Positions 19,441-26,971 of a stretch of 44,930 nucleotides of DNA are shown piece after piece; positions within the stretch are counted from its first letter, which is position 1; each line of letters begins with the position of its first letter. This stretch comes from a virus. The notes below the pieces were generated by a model. That model searched no databases and had not been told where the DNA came from. It was given only the letters and a program-made list of their open reading frames with translations. The position numbers and the translations under genes are program-made. The stretch lies in the IMG/VR virus record IMGVR_UViG_3300030328_000378, positions 1 through 44,930 of that record; one strand, 5' to 3'.

Positions 19441-19585
19441 TCTTAGTCTCCTTAACTGCATTTTCGATGATTAACTCAAGTTCCTTACGCATACTGCGTT
19501 TATTCTCCTGAGCTCTTTTTTGTAATTTGAGTTTAACCTCTGGGTCAACCTCTGTCTTGACGACTTGTTTAAAGGGAACTGGCAT
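19433..19585 (-). CDS. Arc-like ribbon-helix-helix protein, 50 aa
   Basis: A short gene easily missed because of its length. ATG at 19585 follows CCAAGGAGGCAAA, and TGA overlaps the Gp157-like start. The product fits a ribbon-helix-helix dimer: strand VPFKQVVK (residues 3-10), helix A (15-27), turn NKRSM (28-32) and helix B RKELELIIENAV (33-44). The loop plus ELELIIENA resembles Arc/MetJ repressors. It lies between the primase-helicase (17-base overlap) and the Gp157-like gene (8-base overlap). Probably a transcriptional repressor of phage promoters. The GGTAATTT repeats in the control region near 29744 are one candidate target, by inference only. Confidence 0.75.
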   Translation of the reverse strand: MPVPFKQVVKTEVDPEVKLKLQKRAQENKRSMRKELELIIENAVKETKNG

Positions 19586-21365
19586 TTTGCCTCCTTGGTA
19601 ATCTGAAAGATGGTGTCCAATTCAATTCGACATCGAATAAATCACCATCACTGTTTTTGAATAATGAAACAGTCTTTTCCGTGGAGTCTTGCTTTCCATT
19701 TATACCTATTACTTTACGAGATGCGTTCTCTATCGCACCTGAGCCTTTACCAGCATATATGTCAAGAATTTGATTTCTCGAATACTCTCTGGCTACTTGA
19801 GATATCTGTATAATAATGATATCCATATTGACTGCTAGGTTTGATAAATAATGAGATATATACCTCACTTGTTCATACTCTCCTCGTATATTACCCGGTG
19901 TTTCTACTAAGTCTATGTAATCAACAACCACTAAATTAGGCTGTAAATCACGTATAGTCTTTTGTATCATATCGGGCGTAGGCGAGACTGTTTGTATGTT
20001 TAAATGCTGTAAGTACTTATTGTAGTTCTCACTGACATACTTGTAGTTCGCTGTAACATCGTCTTTAGACATCCCGCTAACAATTTGTTGGTTACGTCTG
20101 TGCATATACCAACCACTAAGTTCTAGTGAAAGAAATAAAGTAGGGATTTGCCATTCCTGTTTTATCTCATCGTTAGCGAAATCATAACCTAAGGCTATGT
20201 TCTGTGCTAAGGCTGTCTTATTAGCACCAGTAGGACCGAATATAGTTACCAGTTCACCCGGATATATATTACAATCTCTATCATTTAAGCCAAACATCTG
20301 TGCAAGATTTATCATCTTACCAGTAAAGTCTGACTCCAGCCTATCTTCTAACTCGCCTTGCAGGTCGTTAGCTGTTTTTATTTCCACTAGATAATCCTTA
20401 TTCTTAAAATGAACACACTTAGGACTACATACCTTTGCTAACAATTCATCGTGACAACCATATTTATATCCATAATTATAGGTACTTTCGACCTTATCTA
20501 TAACTATTTGTGGATTTAGCTGATTATCGTTCCAATGTAGCAATGCCGATTTAGTGGCATCTGATGGTATTCCATTCCGTCTAAAATGTGACGCTATTCT
20601 CAACAAAGTATGATTACGATTACCTTTGTTAGGTCCATCGTTGTACAGCTTTTGTACGCACGGTACGACATTACTAGGTTCGTTAATCTTGTTCATACTT
20701 CTAACTTTAGGAACATTTACTTCAATGTAATCATTTAATGATTCATCACCCCATAGTTCGCTTTGACCAAAGTCAAGACGTCTATCTGATGCTAATTCTA
20801 TTATCTGTTCACACTTATAAGTAAGTAGTTCGGTATCTGTTAAAGGTATTTTAAATAGCGATGATTTCACATTTAGTGTATGTGGTAATCTTATAATGGA
20901 TGTTCTAGTATAAACGGCAGGGTCTGGGTCAAATTCATTTAGTAGCTTCATCATTGTACCCTTTACAATAAAAGGTAAATCTGGGCTAGGTTTAAATCCA
21001 AAGCATTCTGCTGATAAGTCTATGTGATAACCAGTACCACTATAGTATATAGCATAATTGCCATCCTTTAAACTCAATTCCTTATTTAAATAATTAAGGA
21101 TTTGCTGTGTTCTAACCAACGTGTATTCATCTGAGTCTTGACCTCTGTCTATGTCAATAGGCACAGTATTTATATATCTTGTACCGAGAAAGTTCTTTAT
21201 AGAACCATTGGCTTTAATAAATGCTAAAGCCTCATCATCATATCGGTAAACTGACTTATAAACAGCCTGTGTGGCTCCTTGTTCATAAACTATATCCCAC
21301 ATATCATCTAGTGGAACGAGAGTCCCCCGTTTTGAGGGACTCCCGATTGCCATTTCAACAAACAT
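19569..21365 (-). CDS. bifunctional primase-helicase (AEP primase + DnaB-type helicase)
   Basis: A 598-residue protein with two enzymes. N-terminal AEP primase: D71-x-D73 (VPIDIDRG), SGTGYH (residues 109-114) and RLPHTLN (159-165), the usual motifs I-III. A PriCT-like helical region (GNRNHTLLRIASHFRRNG, about 248-265) and a Cys cluster (C304, C313, C317) follow. C-terminal RecA/DnaB helicase: Walker A GPTGANKT (377-384) and Walker B LVVVDYIDLVE. It would prime and unwind the replication fork. It starts at an ATG in a TAATG overlap with SSB and has no SD of its own, so it is translated by coupling. No DNA polymerase lies in this window. Confidence 0.9.
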   Translation of the reverse strand: MFVEMAIGSPSKRGTLVPLDDMWDIVYEQGATQAVYKSVYRYDDEALAFIKANGSIKNFLGTRYINTVPIDIDRGQDSDEYTLVRTQQILNYLNKELSLKDGNYAIYYSGTGYHIDLSAECFGFKPSPDLPFIVKGTMMKLLNEFDPDPAVYTRTSIIRLPHTLNVKSSLFKIPLTDTELLTYKCEQIIELASDRRLDFGQSELWGDESLNDYIEVNVPKVRSMNKINEPSNVVPCVQKLYNDGPNKGNRNHTLLRIASHFRRNGIPSDATKSALLHWNDNQLNPQIVIDKVESTYNYGYKYGCHDELLAKVCSPKCVHFKNKDYLVEIKTANDLQGELEDRLESDFTGKMINLAQMFGLNDRDCNIYPGELVTIFGPTGANKTALAQNIALGYDFANDEIKQEWQIPTLFLSLELSGWYMHRRNQQIVSGMSKDDVTANYKYVSENYNKYLQHLNIQTVSPTPDMIQKTIRDLQPNLVVVDYIDLVETPGNIRGEYEQVRYISHYLSNLAVNMDIIIIQISQVAREYSRNQILDIYAGKGSGAIENASRKVIGINGKQDSTEKTVSLFKNSDGDLFDVELNWTPSFRLPRRQNASSL

Positions 21366-21985
21366 TAGAACGGTGCTGAGTCGTCCGTGCTGTTTGTCAT
21401 ACCACCATTGGCAACTGGTGGCACTACCCCTGCTTCCACCTCTTTGATAAGATTCTTAGACTTCATAAAGTTAATATAACCTTCGATGTCCTTCTTACCA
21501 GTATCGGTGTTAGCTACCAACTTAGGAAATACAGTGGTATATGTCTTGGTAGGGTCTTTACGACCTTGTTCCTTGTACAAATACGCAATGTAATCTGTTG
21601 TTGGGTTAAGAGTATCGGTGACGTGGTTGATATTCAGGTGATTGACTAAGTCAATGCTGTTACCATCCCCATCTACCATCTCTCCTTGTACATTAGGTCC
21701 ACCATCGAAACCGATAGTGTCGAAAAGCCAATAAAGTCTCTTCAATAATGTGCAAGTTTTGATATTGCCGTTAGGTTCTCTGTCAAAAGACCCAGCAAGC
21801 TTCATTTCCTGAGGGTATTGCGAGTCTTCTACTTTTAAAGTAGCAACAAGATAAACATCAGCCCAGTCAAACTGGTCCGATTTATCCTGCCAATCAAGAA
21901 TACCTACGGCACAATATCCTAGCCACTTTGAACCACCTCCAGAAGAAGTGTCAATGTCACTAGGGCGAAAACGAGTATTACTCAT
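21365..21985 (-). CDS. single-stranded DNA-binding protein
   Basis: A 206-residue protein with a beta-rich N-terminal two thirds containing aromatic and basic residues. The C-terminal linker is flexible and acidic and ends in STDDSAPF. That DD-x-x-PF tip is the hallmark of bacterial-type SSB tails, which bind partner proteins. It starts at an ATG overlapping the Sak4-like stop (ATGA) with GGAGGAAGA upstream, and its stop overlaps the primase-helicase start. Position between recombinase and primase fits SSB function. The core differs from the E. coli fold at sequence level, so the assignment rests on the tail and neighbours. Confidence 0.75.
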   Translation of the reverse strand: MSNTRFRPSDIDTSSGGGSKWLGYCAVGILDWQDKSDQFDWADVYLVATLKVEDSQYPQEMKLAGSFDREPNGNIKTCTLLKRLYWLFDTIGFDGGPNVQGEMVDGDGNSIDLVNHLNINHVTDTLNPTTDYIAYLYKEQGRKDPTKTYTTVFPKLVANTDTGKKDIEGYINFMKSKNLIKEVEAGVVPPVANGGMTNSTDDSAPF

Positions 21986-22842
21986 TCTTCCTCCTTGTAT
22001 TTTAGGATTTCGTTAGATATAGCACTATACTCAAACGGGAGTATCTTCTGAGCAAGAGGTTTTAGTCGTGAACCGACTACTCTCTCGTCATACGCCTCAA
22101 ATGAGATATAATACTTTCCATCGTCTTTAGACGCTGTTGTATAACCAATAACGTCAGCTTTAGCGGCTAAGCTATAGCCAAGACCTCGAGGAAGTTCTGG
22201 TGCTAATTGTACCTTTCCGTCTTGCATCTGAGATGTTTTGGAATGACTGACTAACACTAGGTTTCCGCCTTTCTTTTTCATTAGGTCTTGAAAGCGTTTA
22301 AGAACATCTAGGTTTTTACGCCTAGCTTTGCCCCAATCGGCTCCCCATTGACCTTCTCCCATAGCAGTGATTCCTAACTCATTAATGACTGCAAATTCTA
22401 TCCATTCATTAACTTGTCCTATAGTATCAATTACTATGGTGTCATACGGCAAGTTGTCCCACTCTTTAGCAAACCAGTTATATATCTCTATCATAGAATA
22501 TACATCTTGTGGTTTACCTTTATCTTCGCCAGAACGATGCTTAAAGCCACGCTCATTTGAAGGGACGACTTCTTGTTTAGGTTGACCATTTTCAACCACT
22601 TGTTTTCCATCCTTCATTACAGGACGGATAGGTGGGTTCAGACTTGTACAGGTAACTACATTAGCATTGTTAACAAAGTCAGAGCCCAAGTCAGTGTCGA
22701 TGATTATTACACCTTCACTGCCTAGTGGGCTCCACTTTGAAACTGCTGTAGTTTTTCCTGTTTTAGGCTGACCTATGATTAAGTATGTCAATCCCGATGG
22801 CATTGCTGTCCAATCGGTCGAGACTTTCCTTACTTGTATCAA
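21982..22842 (-). CDS. Sak4-like RecA-fold recombination ATPase
   Basis: A 286-residue ATPase: Walker A GQPKTGKTT (residues 24-32), Walker B TIVIDTIG near residue 135, and a sensor-like LVLVSHS near 205. The compact single-domain RecA fold next to SSB and a Gp157-like gene is the usual setting of Sak4 single-strand annealing recombinases. Start is TTG at 22842 with a perfect AAGGAGGT six bases upstream. Its first 80 bases overlap the end of the E1 gene in another frame, an unusually long overlap. Confidence 0.8.
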   Translation of the reverse strand: MIQVRKVSTDWTAMPSGLTYLIIGQPKTGKTTAVSKWSPLGSEGVIIIDTDLGSDFVNNANVVTCTSLNPPIRPVMKDGKQVVENGQPKQEVVPSNERGFKHRSGEDKGKPQDVYSMIEIYNWFAKEWDNLPYDTIVIDTIGQVNEWIEFAVINELGITAMGEGQWGADWGKARRKNLDVLKRFQDLMKKKGGNLVLVSHSKTSQMQDGKVQLAPELPRGLGYSLAAKADVIGYTTASKDDGKYYISFEAYDERVVGSRLKPLAQKILPFEYSAISNEILKYKEEE

Positions 22843-23560
22843 TAGATACCTCCTTACTTGTTACAGGTTTAATTAAAGTACCAAATTCTACCATATTTGG
22901 GTTCAGGCTGGTCCAAATATAGTCATAATATACAAGCTGTGCAACTATATTATATACTTGTGCCAATCCTAATGATACAATATGATTCGTAGCAAAGACT
23001 GTGTGTTTCATACTACAAGGTGCTTGTGGTACAGTATGCGTGGGTACCCAGTGCTTATCATAGACCTCTATGTGAGCTGGAGTGCACGTTACCATCTCTA
23101 CACTAGTGGCACCCATACGCAAGTCAATGAAAAATGACCTATCCCATACAGGATGTGCCCAGTATTCGTGAGCTGTCTCTTTCCATTTGTTGAACACCAT
23201 TCTTCTTGATTCCATATCGTCAGTGCAAACTATCATTTTAGAGGTAATCTTATCGCTTATGCCAAAGTTCTCCATTGGTATAAACTCCTGCCAGTCCTCT
23301 GCGTATCTCTGGAACAACCCTTGAGCTGAATCACGCTTAGCGTTACCACTTTCATCAAGTGGATATGCTGTGGTACTTAAATTATGGTCCTCTATAACGT
23401 CTCCGTCATAACCGATAACTTTGTGCCAACCCATCATAGCTAAACCTTGTATTAAGAATGAGCCAATGCCACCCAATCCTACTACTGATATTTCATTTAA
23501 CTGCTGTAACGGTACTAAATCCTTATTTCTAAGGAATCTTGTTTTTATTTTACTTCCCAC
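22763..23560 (-). CDS. E1-like (ThiF/MoeB) adenylyltransferase
   Basis: A 265-residue Rossmann-fold activating enzyme. The ATP loop is GLGGIGS (residues 28-34). The next strand ends GYDGDVIEDHNL, the E1 D-x-D-x(4)-N signature (D52, D54, N60), with K75 nearby as presumed ATP ligand. VCTDDMESRR (D114/D115, R119) matches the E1 CxD motif, and DLRMG follows. C182 (PQAPCSM) is a candidate catalytic cysteine; no CxxC zinc pair is seen. Start is GTG at 23560 with AAGGAG, inside the end of the upstream gene. Expected role: adenylate the C-terminal glycine of the Ubl at 26764 and pass it to the E2. Dedicated E1-like enzymes in PRTRC, Bil and CBASS systems are the nearest known analogues. Confidence 0.85.
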   Translation of the reverse strand: MGSKIKTRFLRNKDLVPLQQLNEISVVGLGGIGSFLIQGLAMMGWHKVIGYDGDVIEDHNLSTTAYPLDESGNAKRDSAQGLFQRYAEDWQEFIPMENFGISDKITSKMIVCTDDMESRRMVFNKWKETAHEYWAHPVWDRSFFIDLRMGATSVEMVTCTPAHIEVYDKHWVPTHTVPQAPCSMKHTVFATNHIVSLGLAQVYNIVAQLVYYDYIWTSLNPNMVEFGTLIKPVTSKEVSIDTSKESLDRLDSNAIGIDILNHRSA

Positions 23561-23982
23561 TCGACAAACTCCTTTAACATTGCGTGTGCCGCTTCTTCCG
23601 AACCGAACATAGCAACGTCCTTTATGCGTGTAGCTTCTTCGTAAAGCTTATTACGCTGGGTTAAAATACTATTGTTTTCTTTCTGCATATCATCTGCAAG
23701 TTTCTTTTTAAACTCTACATAACCTTTTAACATAGGTTCTATATCAATACTTCCTAATGAACTACCAGACCAAGCTGATTCAGGTCCACTATTTAATACT
23801 AAATCAATCGCTTCCCATATTTTAGCTATTTCTTGAGGGTATCTAATTTCCCCATTAGCCAAGCCCATCTTAGCGATTTCTTTATTACCGGCTGAAGAAA
23901 CATCTTTCAACTCGTTAACTTTCTGTGCAGTGATTTCATCAATCCTATTACAGAAATACTTCTTTTGTGGTACAGTCATCAT
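23545..23982 (-). CDS. helical hypothetical protein inside the Ubl cassette
   Basis: A 145-residue, mostly helical protein with a coiled-coil-like C-terminal half (EFKKKLADDMQKENNSILTQRNKLYEEATRI is spread over about residues 90-120) and an apolar central helix. It starts at an ATG with AAGGAG, after a 294-base non-coding stretch, and overlaps the E1 gene by 16 bases. It has no Cys-rich or enzyme motif. Its place between JAMM and E1 genes suggests a partner, adaptor or substrate of the conjugation system. Function unknown. Confidence 0.7.
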   Translation of the reverse strand: MMTVPQKKYFCNRIDEITAQKVNELKDVSSAGNKEIAKMGLANGEIRYPQEIAKIWEAIDLVLNSGPESAWSGSSLGSIDIEPMLKGYVEFKKKLADDMQKENNSILTQRNKLYEEATRIKDVAMFGSEEAAHAMLKEFVEWEVK

Positions 23983-24019
23983 AACTGTGTTCTCCTTATT
24001 TTATTTATTAAGACAATGA

Positions 24020-24147
24020 AACAATGCTCCCTCCTACTATCCATTGGACGGTGGAGATAACACTTCCGTGTGAGAATGTGATAAAAAACACACTGGGAAT
24101 CAAAGAACTCCTGTGTTCAACTTCATACTTCGGTCAGGAGCATTGTT
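24020..24147. other. candidate structured element, 11-bp closing stem
   Basis: In the gene-free stretch 23983-24276, AACAATGCTCC (24020-24030) is the perfect inverse of GGAGCATTGTT (24137-24147), enclosing 106 bases with shorter inverted repeats (CTCC/GGAG, ACAC/GTGT, GAAC/GTTC). Such a multibranch layout suggests a structured RNA or leader. The strand is not certain. Confidence 0.45.
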
Positions 24148-24170
24148 ATGTATGTGAAAGGAATAATGTC

Positions 24171-24244
24171 GGGGGCTAGGCGGCGGCGTTTAACTCGCTG
24201 TCGTAAATTTGGGATGCGACCAAAATTCAGAGCAACCCAGCCCC
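24171..24244. other. candidate structured element, tRNA-sized three-way junction
   Basis: GGGGCT/AGCCCC closes a 73-base unit. On the plus strand, GCGGCGGCG pairs with CGCTGTCGT through three G-U pairs (24180-24204), and AATTTGG pairs with CCAAAATT. It is tRNA-sized but lacks T-arm and anticodon-arm logic on either strand. The wobble pairs favour a plus-strand RNA, opposite to the surrounding genes. Confidence 0.35.
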
Positions 24245-24276
24245 TTAATCAAATATACACTAAAACATTCATTATA

Positions 24277-25164
24277 TCAATAGAAATTCCTTCCTAGTGC
24301 ATCTATAAACGAATGCGGGTCTATATTTGGACATTTCTTACGGCATTCTTCGATAAAGTCGTGATATGTCATCTCTGCATTCATAAACATTTCGTGCAGT
24401 TCTGTCATTACCTCAGTCTCTTTATCCGATACCTGCGTTTCCCGGTCCCAACTCAATGACTGAGTGTTCCCGTTTTTTTTAGCAGGTTCTTCAGGGGCTT
24501 CTTGTCCGTGGACACCCCAACCTCTACCGTAACCATAGCCACCGTGATAACCACCGAAGGCAGAGATTTGATTAGTCCCAGAGTTAACGTAGGTAATCTT
24601 ATTCTCTTTCTTCTTAGCTTTCTCTATCTTAGTAGCCTCTTGTTTCCATTCCTGTGGAATGTCAACCTTTATAACTGGTGTTATTACTTCACCCTCTACC
24701 AAGTTTGTAAACCCAAACTGGTCTTTATACGTAAGGCAACAATCAAATGGTTCTCCACTTGACGCTACGACTGTACTAAAGAATATACCATCTTTGACGG
24801 CTTGGTCTTTAGCTGTGTCTTTATCTGTCCCTGAAAGGAACGCACCCATAGTATGATGAGAATGTATCAATCCTAAGAAACAGTCCTTTAAATCAGGAAA
24901 CCTTTTATATATCTTGGGTAATAGTTTACCCATAGCGTCTCCGTCTAGTTCTGTTTCTGTTCCGTGACCTAAATGTATAGGCTTAAAGTATTGCAAGCTA
25001 ACTTCAACTGGGAAGTTATCTTCGTCAACCTTATCTATGCTATACCACGCAGGTCCACTCCACTCTACCTTCTTAAACCTAGAAAGCAGATAATTGATTT
25101 TGTTCTGAATCATTTCCGAAATGTGTATCTCGAACTTTGATTCGCTTGTGCTTGTCTGTTGCAT
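24277..25164 (-). CDS. JAMM/JAB-family metalloprotease of the Ubl cassette
   Basis: A 295-residue protein with a complete JAMM zinc site: E34 (KVEWSG) and H101-S-H103-x7-S111-x2-D114 (HSHHTMGAFLSGTDKD). JAMM proteases cleave after the C-terminal glycine of ubiquitin-like proteins, either maturing the precursor or removing conjugates. The C-terminal third is Gly-rich (FGGYHGGYGYGRGWG) followed by a helical tail. ATG at 25164 has GGGAGG upstream and lies inside the E2 gene, an 86-base overlap. It probably trims the Ubl tail (SG|LA) and/or reverses conjugation. Confidence 0.9.
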   Translation of the reverse strand: MQQTSTSESKFEIHISEMIQNKINYLLSRFKKVEWSGPAWYSIDKVDEDNFPVEVSLQYFKPIHLGHGTETELDGDAMGKLLPKIYKRFPDLKDCFLGLIHSHHTMGAFLSGTDKDTAKDQAVKDGIFFSTVVASSGEPFDCCLTYKDQFGFTNLVEGEVITPVIKVDIPQEWKQEATKIEKAKKKENKITYVNSGTNQISAFGGYHGGYGYGRGWGVHGQEAPEEPAKKNGNTQSLSWDRETQVSDKETEVMTELHEMFMNAEMTYHDFIEECRKKCPNIDPHSFIDALGRNFY

Positions 25165-26680
25165 TTAACAACCTCCCTGAGCTGTAGTTATGAATTGCTT
25201 TGGTGTAATTCTCGATACCAATACTGGTGAAATGGTCACAATACTTCGTCAATGTTTCACCTTTATTCATATCCTCTTTAAAACCACGCACAAAGTTGAT
25301 TAGACCTTGTGTTTGTTTGTATGAATCACTCTCGTTAAGAAATGAGGAATCTCCATCATAAAGACTGATGAATGTTCTCATTGCCTCAAAAGGAACGAAC
25401 AAATCGTCCTGCATTCTACCCAGATACCAAGCAATGTCTTTCTTGGCTGTGTCTTCATCTATCGCTCTTTTAAATCTATCGCCTGTAACATTGTTAACTA
25501 TTCTCTGGTATGCAAAGATTTGTGTCCAGTCTATTGATGTCTCATCGTCATTACTTCTCGTAGTGCACTTGTGTTTACCATCATCAATACACCTTTTGAT
25601 TAACTGAGTGGGTGGTGGCATACTGCTACCTGACCTATACCAAGGCTTAGTTAAATACATCTGTGGTCTAGATGTCAATGCCTCGGTTGCTAATGCAGAG
25701 TTATATGGGTCTGGTGTACCCAATGCTGTTTTAATCTGGTCCATAGAAACATAGTATATGTCGTTCATAAAGTTGAAAAACCTATCTGTCTGTTTAAATA
25801 GCTCATCCTCTGTATCTTTCTCAATATAAGTATTTAGCACACTTCCGTAATACAAATCCATTAACCTTGGTGCCCAAGTATTATCGAAATCATATAACGA
25901 TGCGAATCCTATACCTTGATGTTCATTAGAGATTAACCAGCGTGAAAAGTTTCCTCTTCGAGGTATTCTGCCATCATTACCAGAGTACTTATAGTCTCTA
26001 GTTGCTACAGTATACCATAACTGCTTATTAGCCATATATGTCCCGAAAGACATACCACTCTTAAACCACGCTGGTAGTCTACGATAATCTCCGTATACCG
26101 AATTGATATTCCAGAAGGCATCGTTTGACGTCCAAGTATTTAAGAATGATTTAGCAACATTTACCAGTGAAGGTATATGTCCACCTGATATAGCTGAAGA
26201 CCAAGCTCCTGCCCATCCACCTAAACAAGGCTCACCAGATTCCCCGATATGAGGATGTGCTGGTATATCACAACGTAATTGTGTTGAACCTTGAAACATT
26301 AGTTGATGAGAGTTTTCAGGTCTCCAAGCTTTCATTTGTGACTGCATTAGCTTGTCAAATATAGGTGAACCTACATCATCGCCAGATAACACTAGTCTTA
26401 CATCAGTTGGGTGAAGGTTGTTAAATAATAAGGAATGAGAAGGTAGAGTATAATTAACGGTACCCCTGAACTTAGGTTTACCAACTCTTACCAGAAATTC
26501 CTTTCTTTTAACACCATCTCTGTTAACAAACTCCCAAGTATGATGTATATCGCACTTTTCCATTAGGTGGGCGGCGAACTCCCTTGCTTCCTTATGGTCC
26601 CAGCCAGTTTTGTTCTGGTAAATCCAGTTGGCTTTGACCCATTCGGTCACATACTGTTTGATTTTCATCAAGTTGCTCAT
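25079..26680 (-). CDS. E2-like (UBC-fold) conjugating enzyme with long C-terminal extension
   Basis: A 533-residue protein with a striking E2 active site: H142-P143-H144 ten residues before C152, then CLGGWAGAWSSAIS. Classical E2s have HPN ten residues before the Cys, then CL, then WS-x-A eight to eleven residues later, so spacing and residues agree (HPN is HPH here). This makes C152 the likely thioester cysteine. Residues 1-135 supply the earlier beta-sheet of a UBC fold. Residues about 200-533 are unassigned, rich in Trp and Tyr. SD AGGAG precedes the ATG. It is one of the largest genes of the arm and overlaps the JAMM gene by 86 bases. PRTRC-B/Bil-type E2 proteins are the nearest known class. 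Confidence 0.85.
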   Translation of the reverse strand: MSNLMKIKQYVTEWVKANWIYQNKTGWDHKEAREFAAHLMEKCDIHHTWEFVNRDGVKRKEFLVRVGKPKFRGTVNYTLPSHSLLFNNLHPTDVRLVLSGDDVGSPIFDKLMQSQMKAWRPENSHQLMFQGSTQLRCDIPAHPHIGESGEPCLGGWAGAWSSAISGGHIPSLVNVAKSFLNTWTSNDAFWNINSVYGDYRRLPAWFKSGMSFGTYMANKQLWYTVATRDYKYSGNDGRIPRRGNFSRWLISNEHQGIGFASLYDFDNTWAPRLMDLYYGSVLNTYIEKDTEDELFKQTDRFFNFMNDIYYVSMDQIKTALGTPDPYNSALATEALTSRPQMYLTKPWYRSGSSMPPPTQLIKRCIDDGKHKCTTRSNDDETSIDWTQIFAYQRIVNNVTGDRFKRAIDEDTAKKDIAWYLGRMQDDLFVPFEAMRTFISLYDGDSSFLNESDSYKQTQGLINFVRGFKEDMNKGETLTKYCDHFTSIGIENYTKAIHNYSSGRLLNATDKHKRIKVRDTHFGNDSEQNQLSAF

Positions 26681-26718
26681 TGCGACTCCTATTTAATTTA
26701 ATCTTTTACTCTCTTCAT

Positions 26719-26750
26719 CAGTGGGGAACCCTTGCGAGTCCCCCTTACTG
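26719..26750 (-). promoter_or_regulatory. stem-loop between Ubl and E2 genes
   Basis: On the minus strand CAGT-AAG-GGGGA pairs with TCCCC-ACTG around an 11-base loop, in the 83-base spacer between the Ubl stop and the E2 start. It could attenuate or protect mRNA so that Ubl exceeds E2. No U tract follows, so full termination is unlikely. Confidence 0.45.
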
Positions 26751-26763
26751 AATCTCTATTCGC

Positions 26764-26970
26764 TTACGCTAGTCCTGAAGTTACCTTATCAGTCACGAAT
26801 GCAACGAAATCATCATCTCTGAGATTTGTATTAGCTTCCGCTTTCTTTGCGTTCACGTTAATTGTGGTGTTGTCTAATGACATACCCAATGCTTCAGCTA
26901 ATCCTGCTGGATTGTCTGCTTCCATTGTCTTCACTACACCACCAAAGGTCTGTACTAGTACTTTTGCCAT
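26764..26970 (-). CDS. ubiquitin-like (beta-grasp, ThiS/MoaD-like) protein
   Basis: A 68-residue protein with AAGGAG eight bases before its ATG. Two N-terminal strands (KVLVQTFG, VVKTMEA), one helix (NPAGLAEALG) and a C-terminal half INVNAKK...LRDDDFVAFVTDK follow the order of ThiS/MoaD and prokaryotic Ubl proteins, where an N-x-x motif and D-D-x-V-x-F precede the C-terminal glycine. It ends VTSGLA: a glycine followed by two residues, which a JAMM protease could remove. It lies directly after the AT-hook gene and upstream of E2, JAMM and E1, which is the strongest support. Likely the modifier attached to target proteins. Confidence 0.75.
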   Translation of the reverse strand: MAKVLVQTFGGVVKTMEADNPAGLAEALGMSLDNTTINVNAKKAEANTNLRDDDFVAFVTDKVTSGLA

Positions 26971-26971
26971 A

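Noticed and set aside
24171-24244. tRNA gene of 73 bases
   Set aside because: Closing stem and length fit, but there is no T-arm, no TTC loop and no anticodon arm on either strand.
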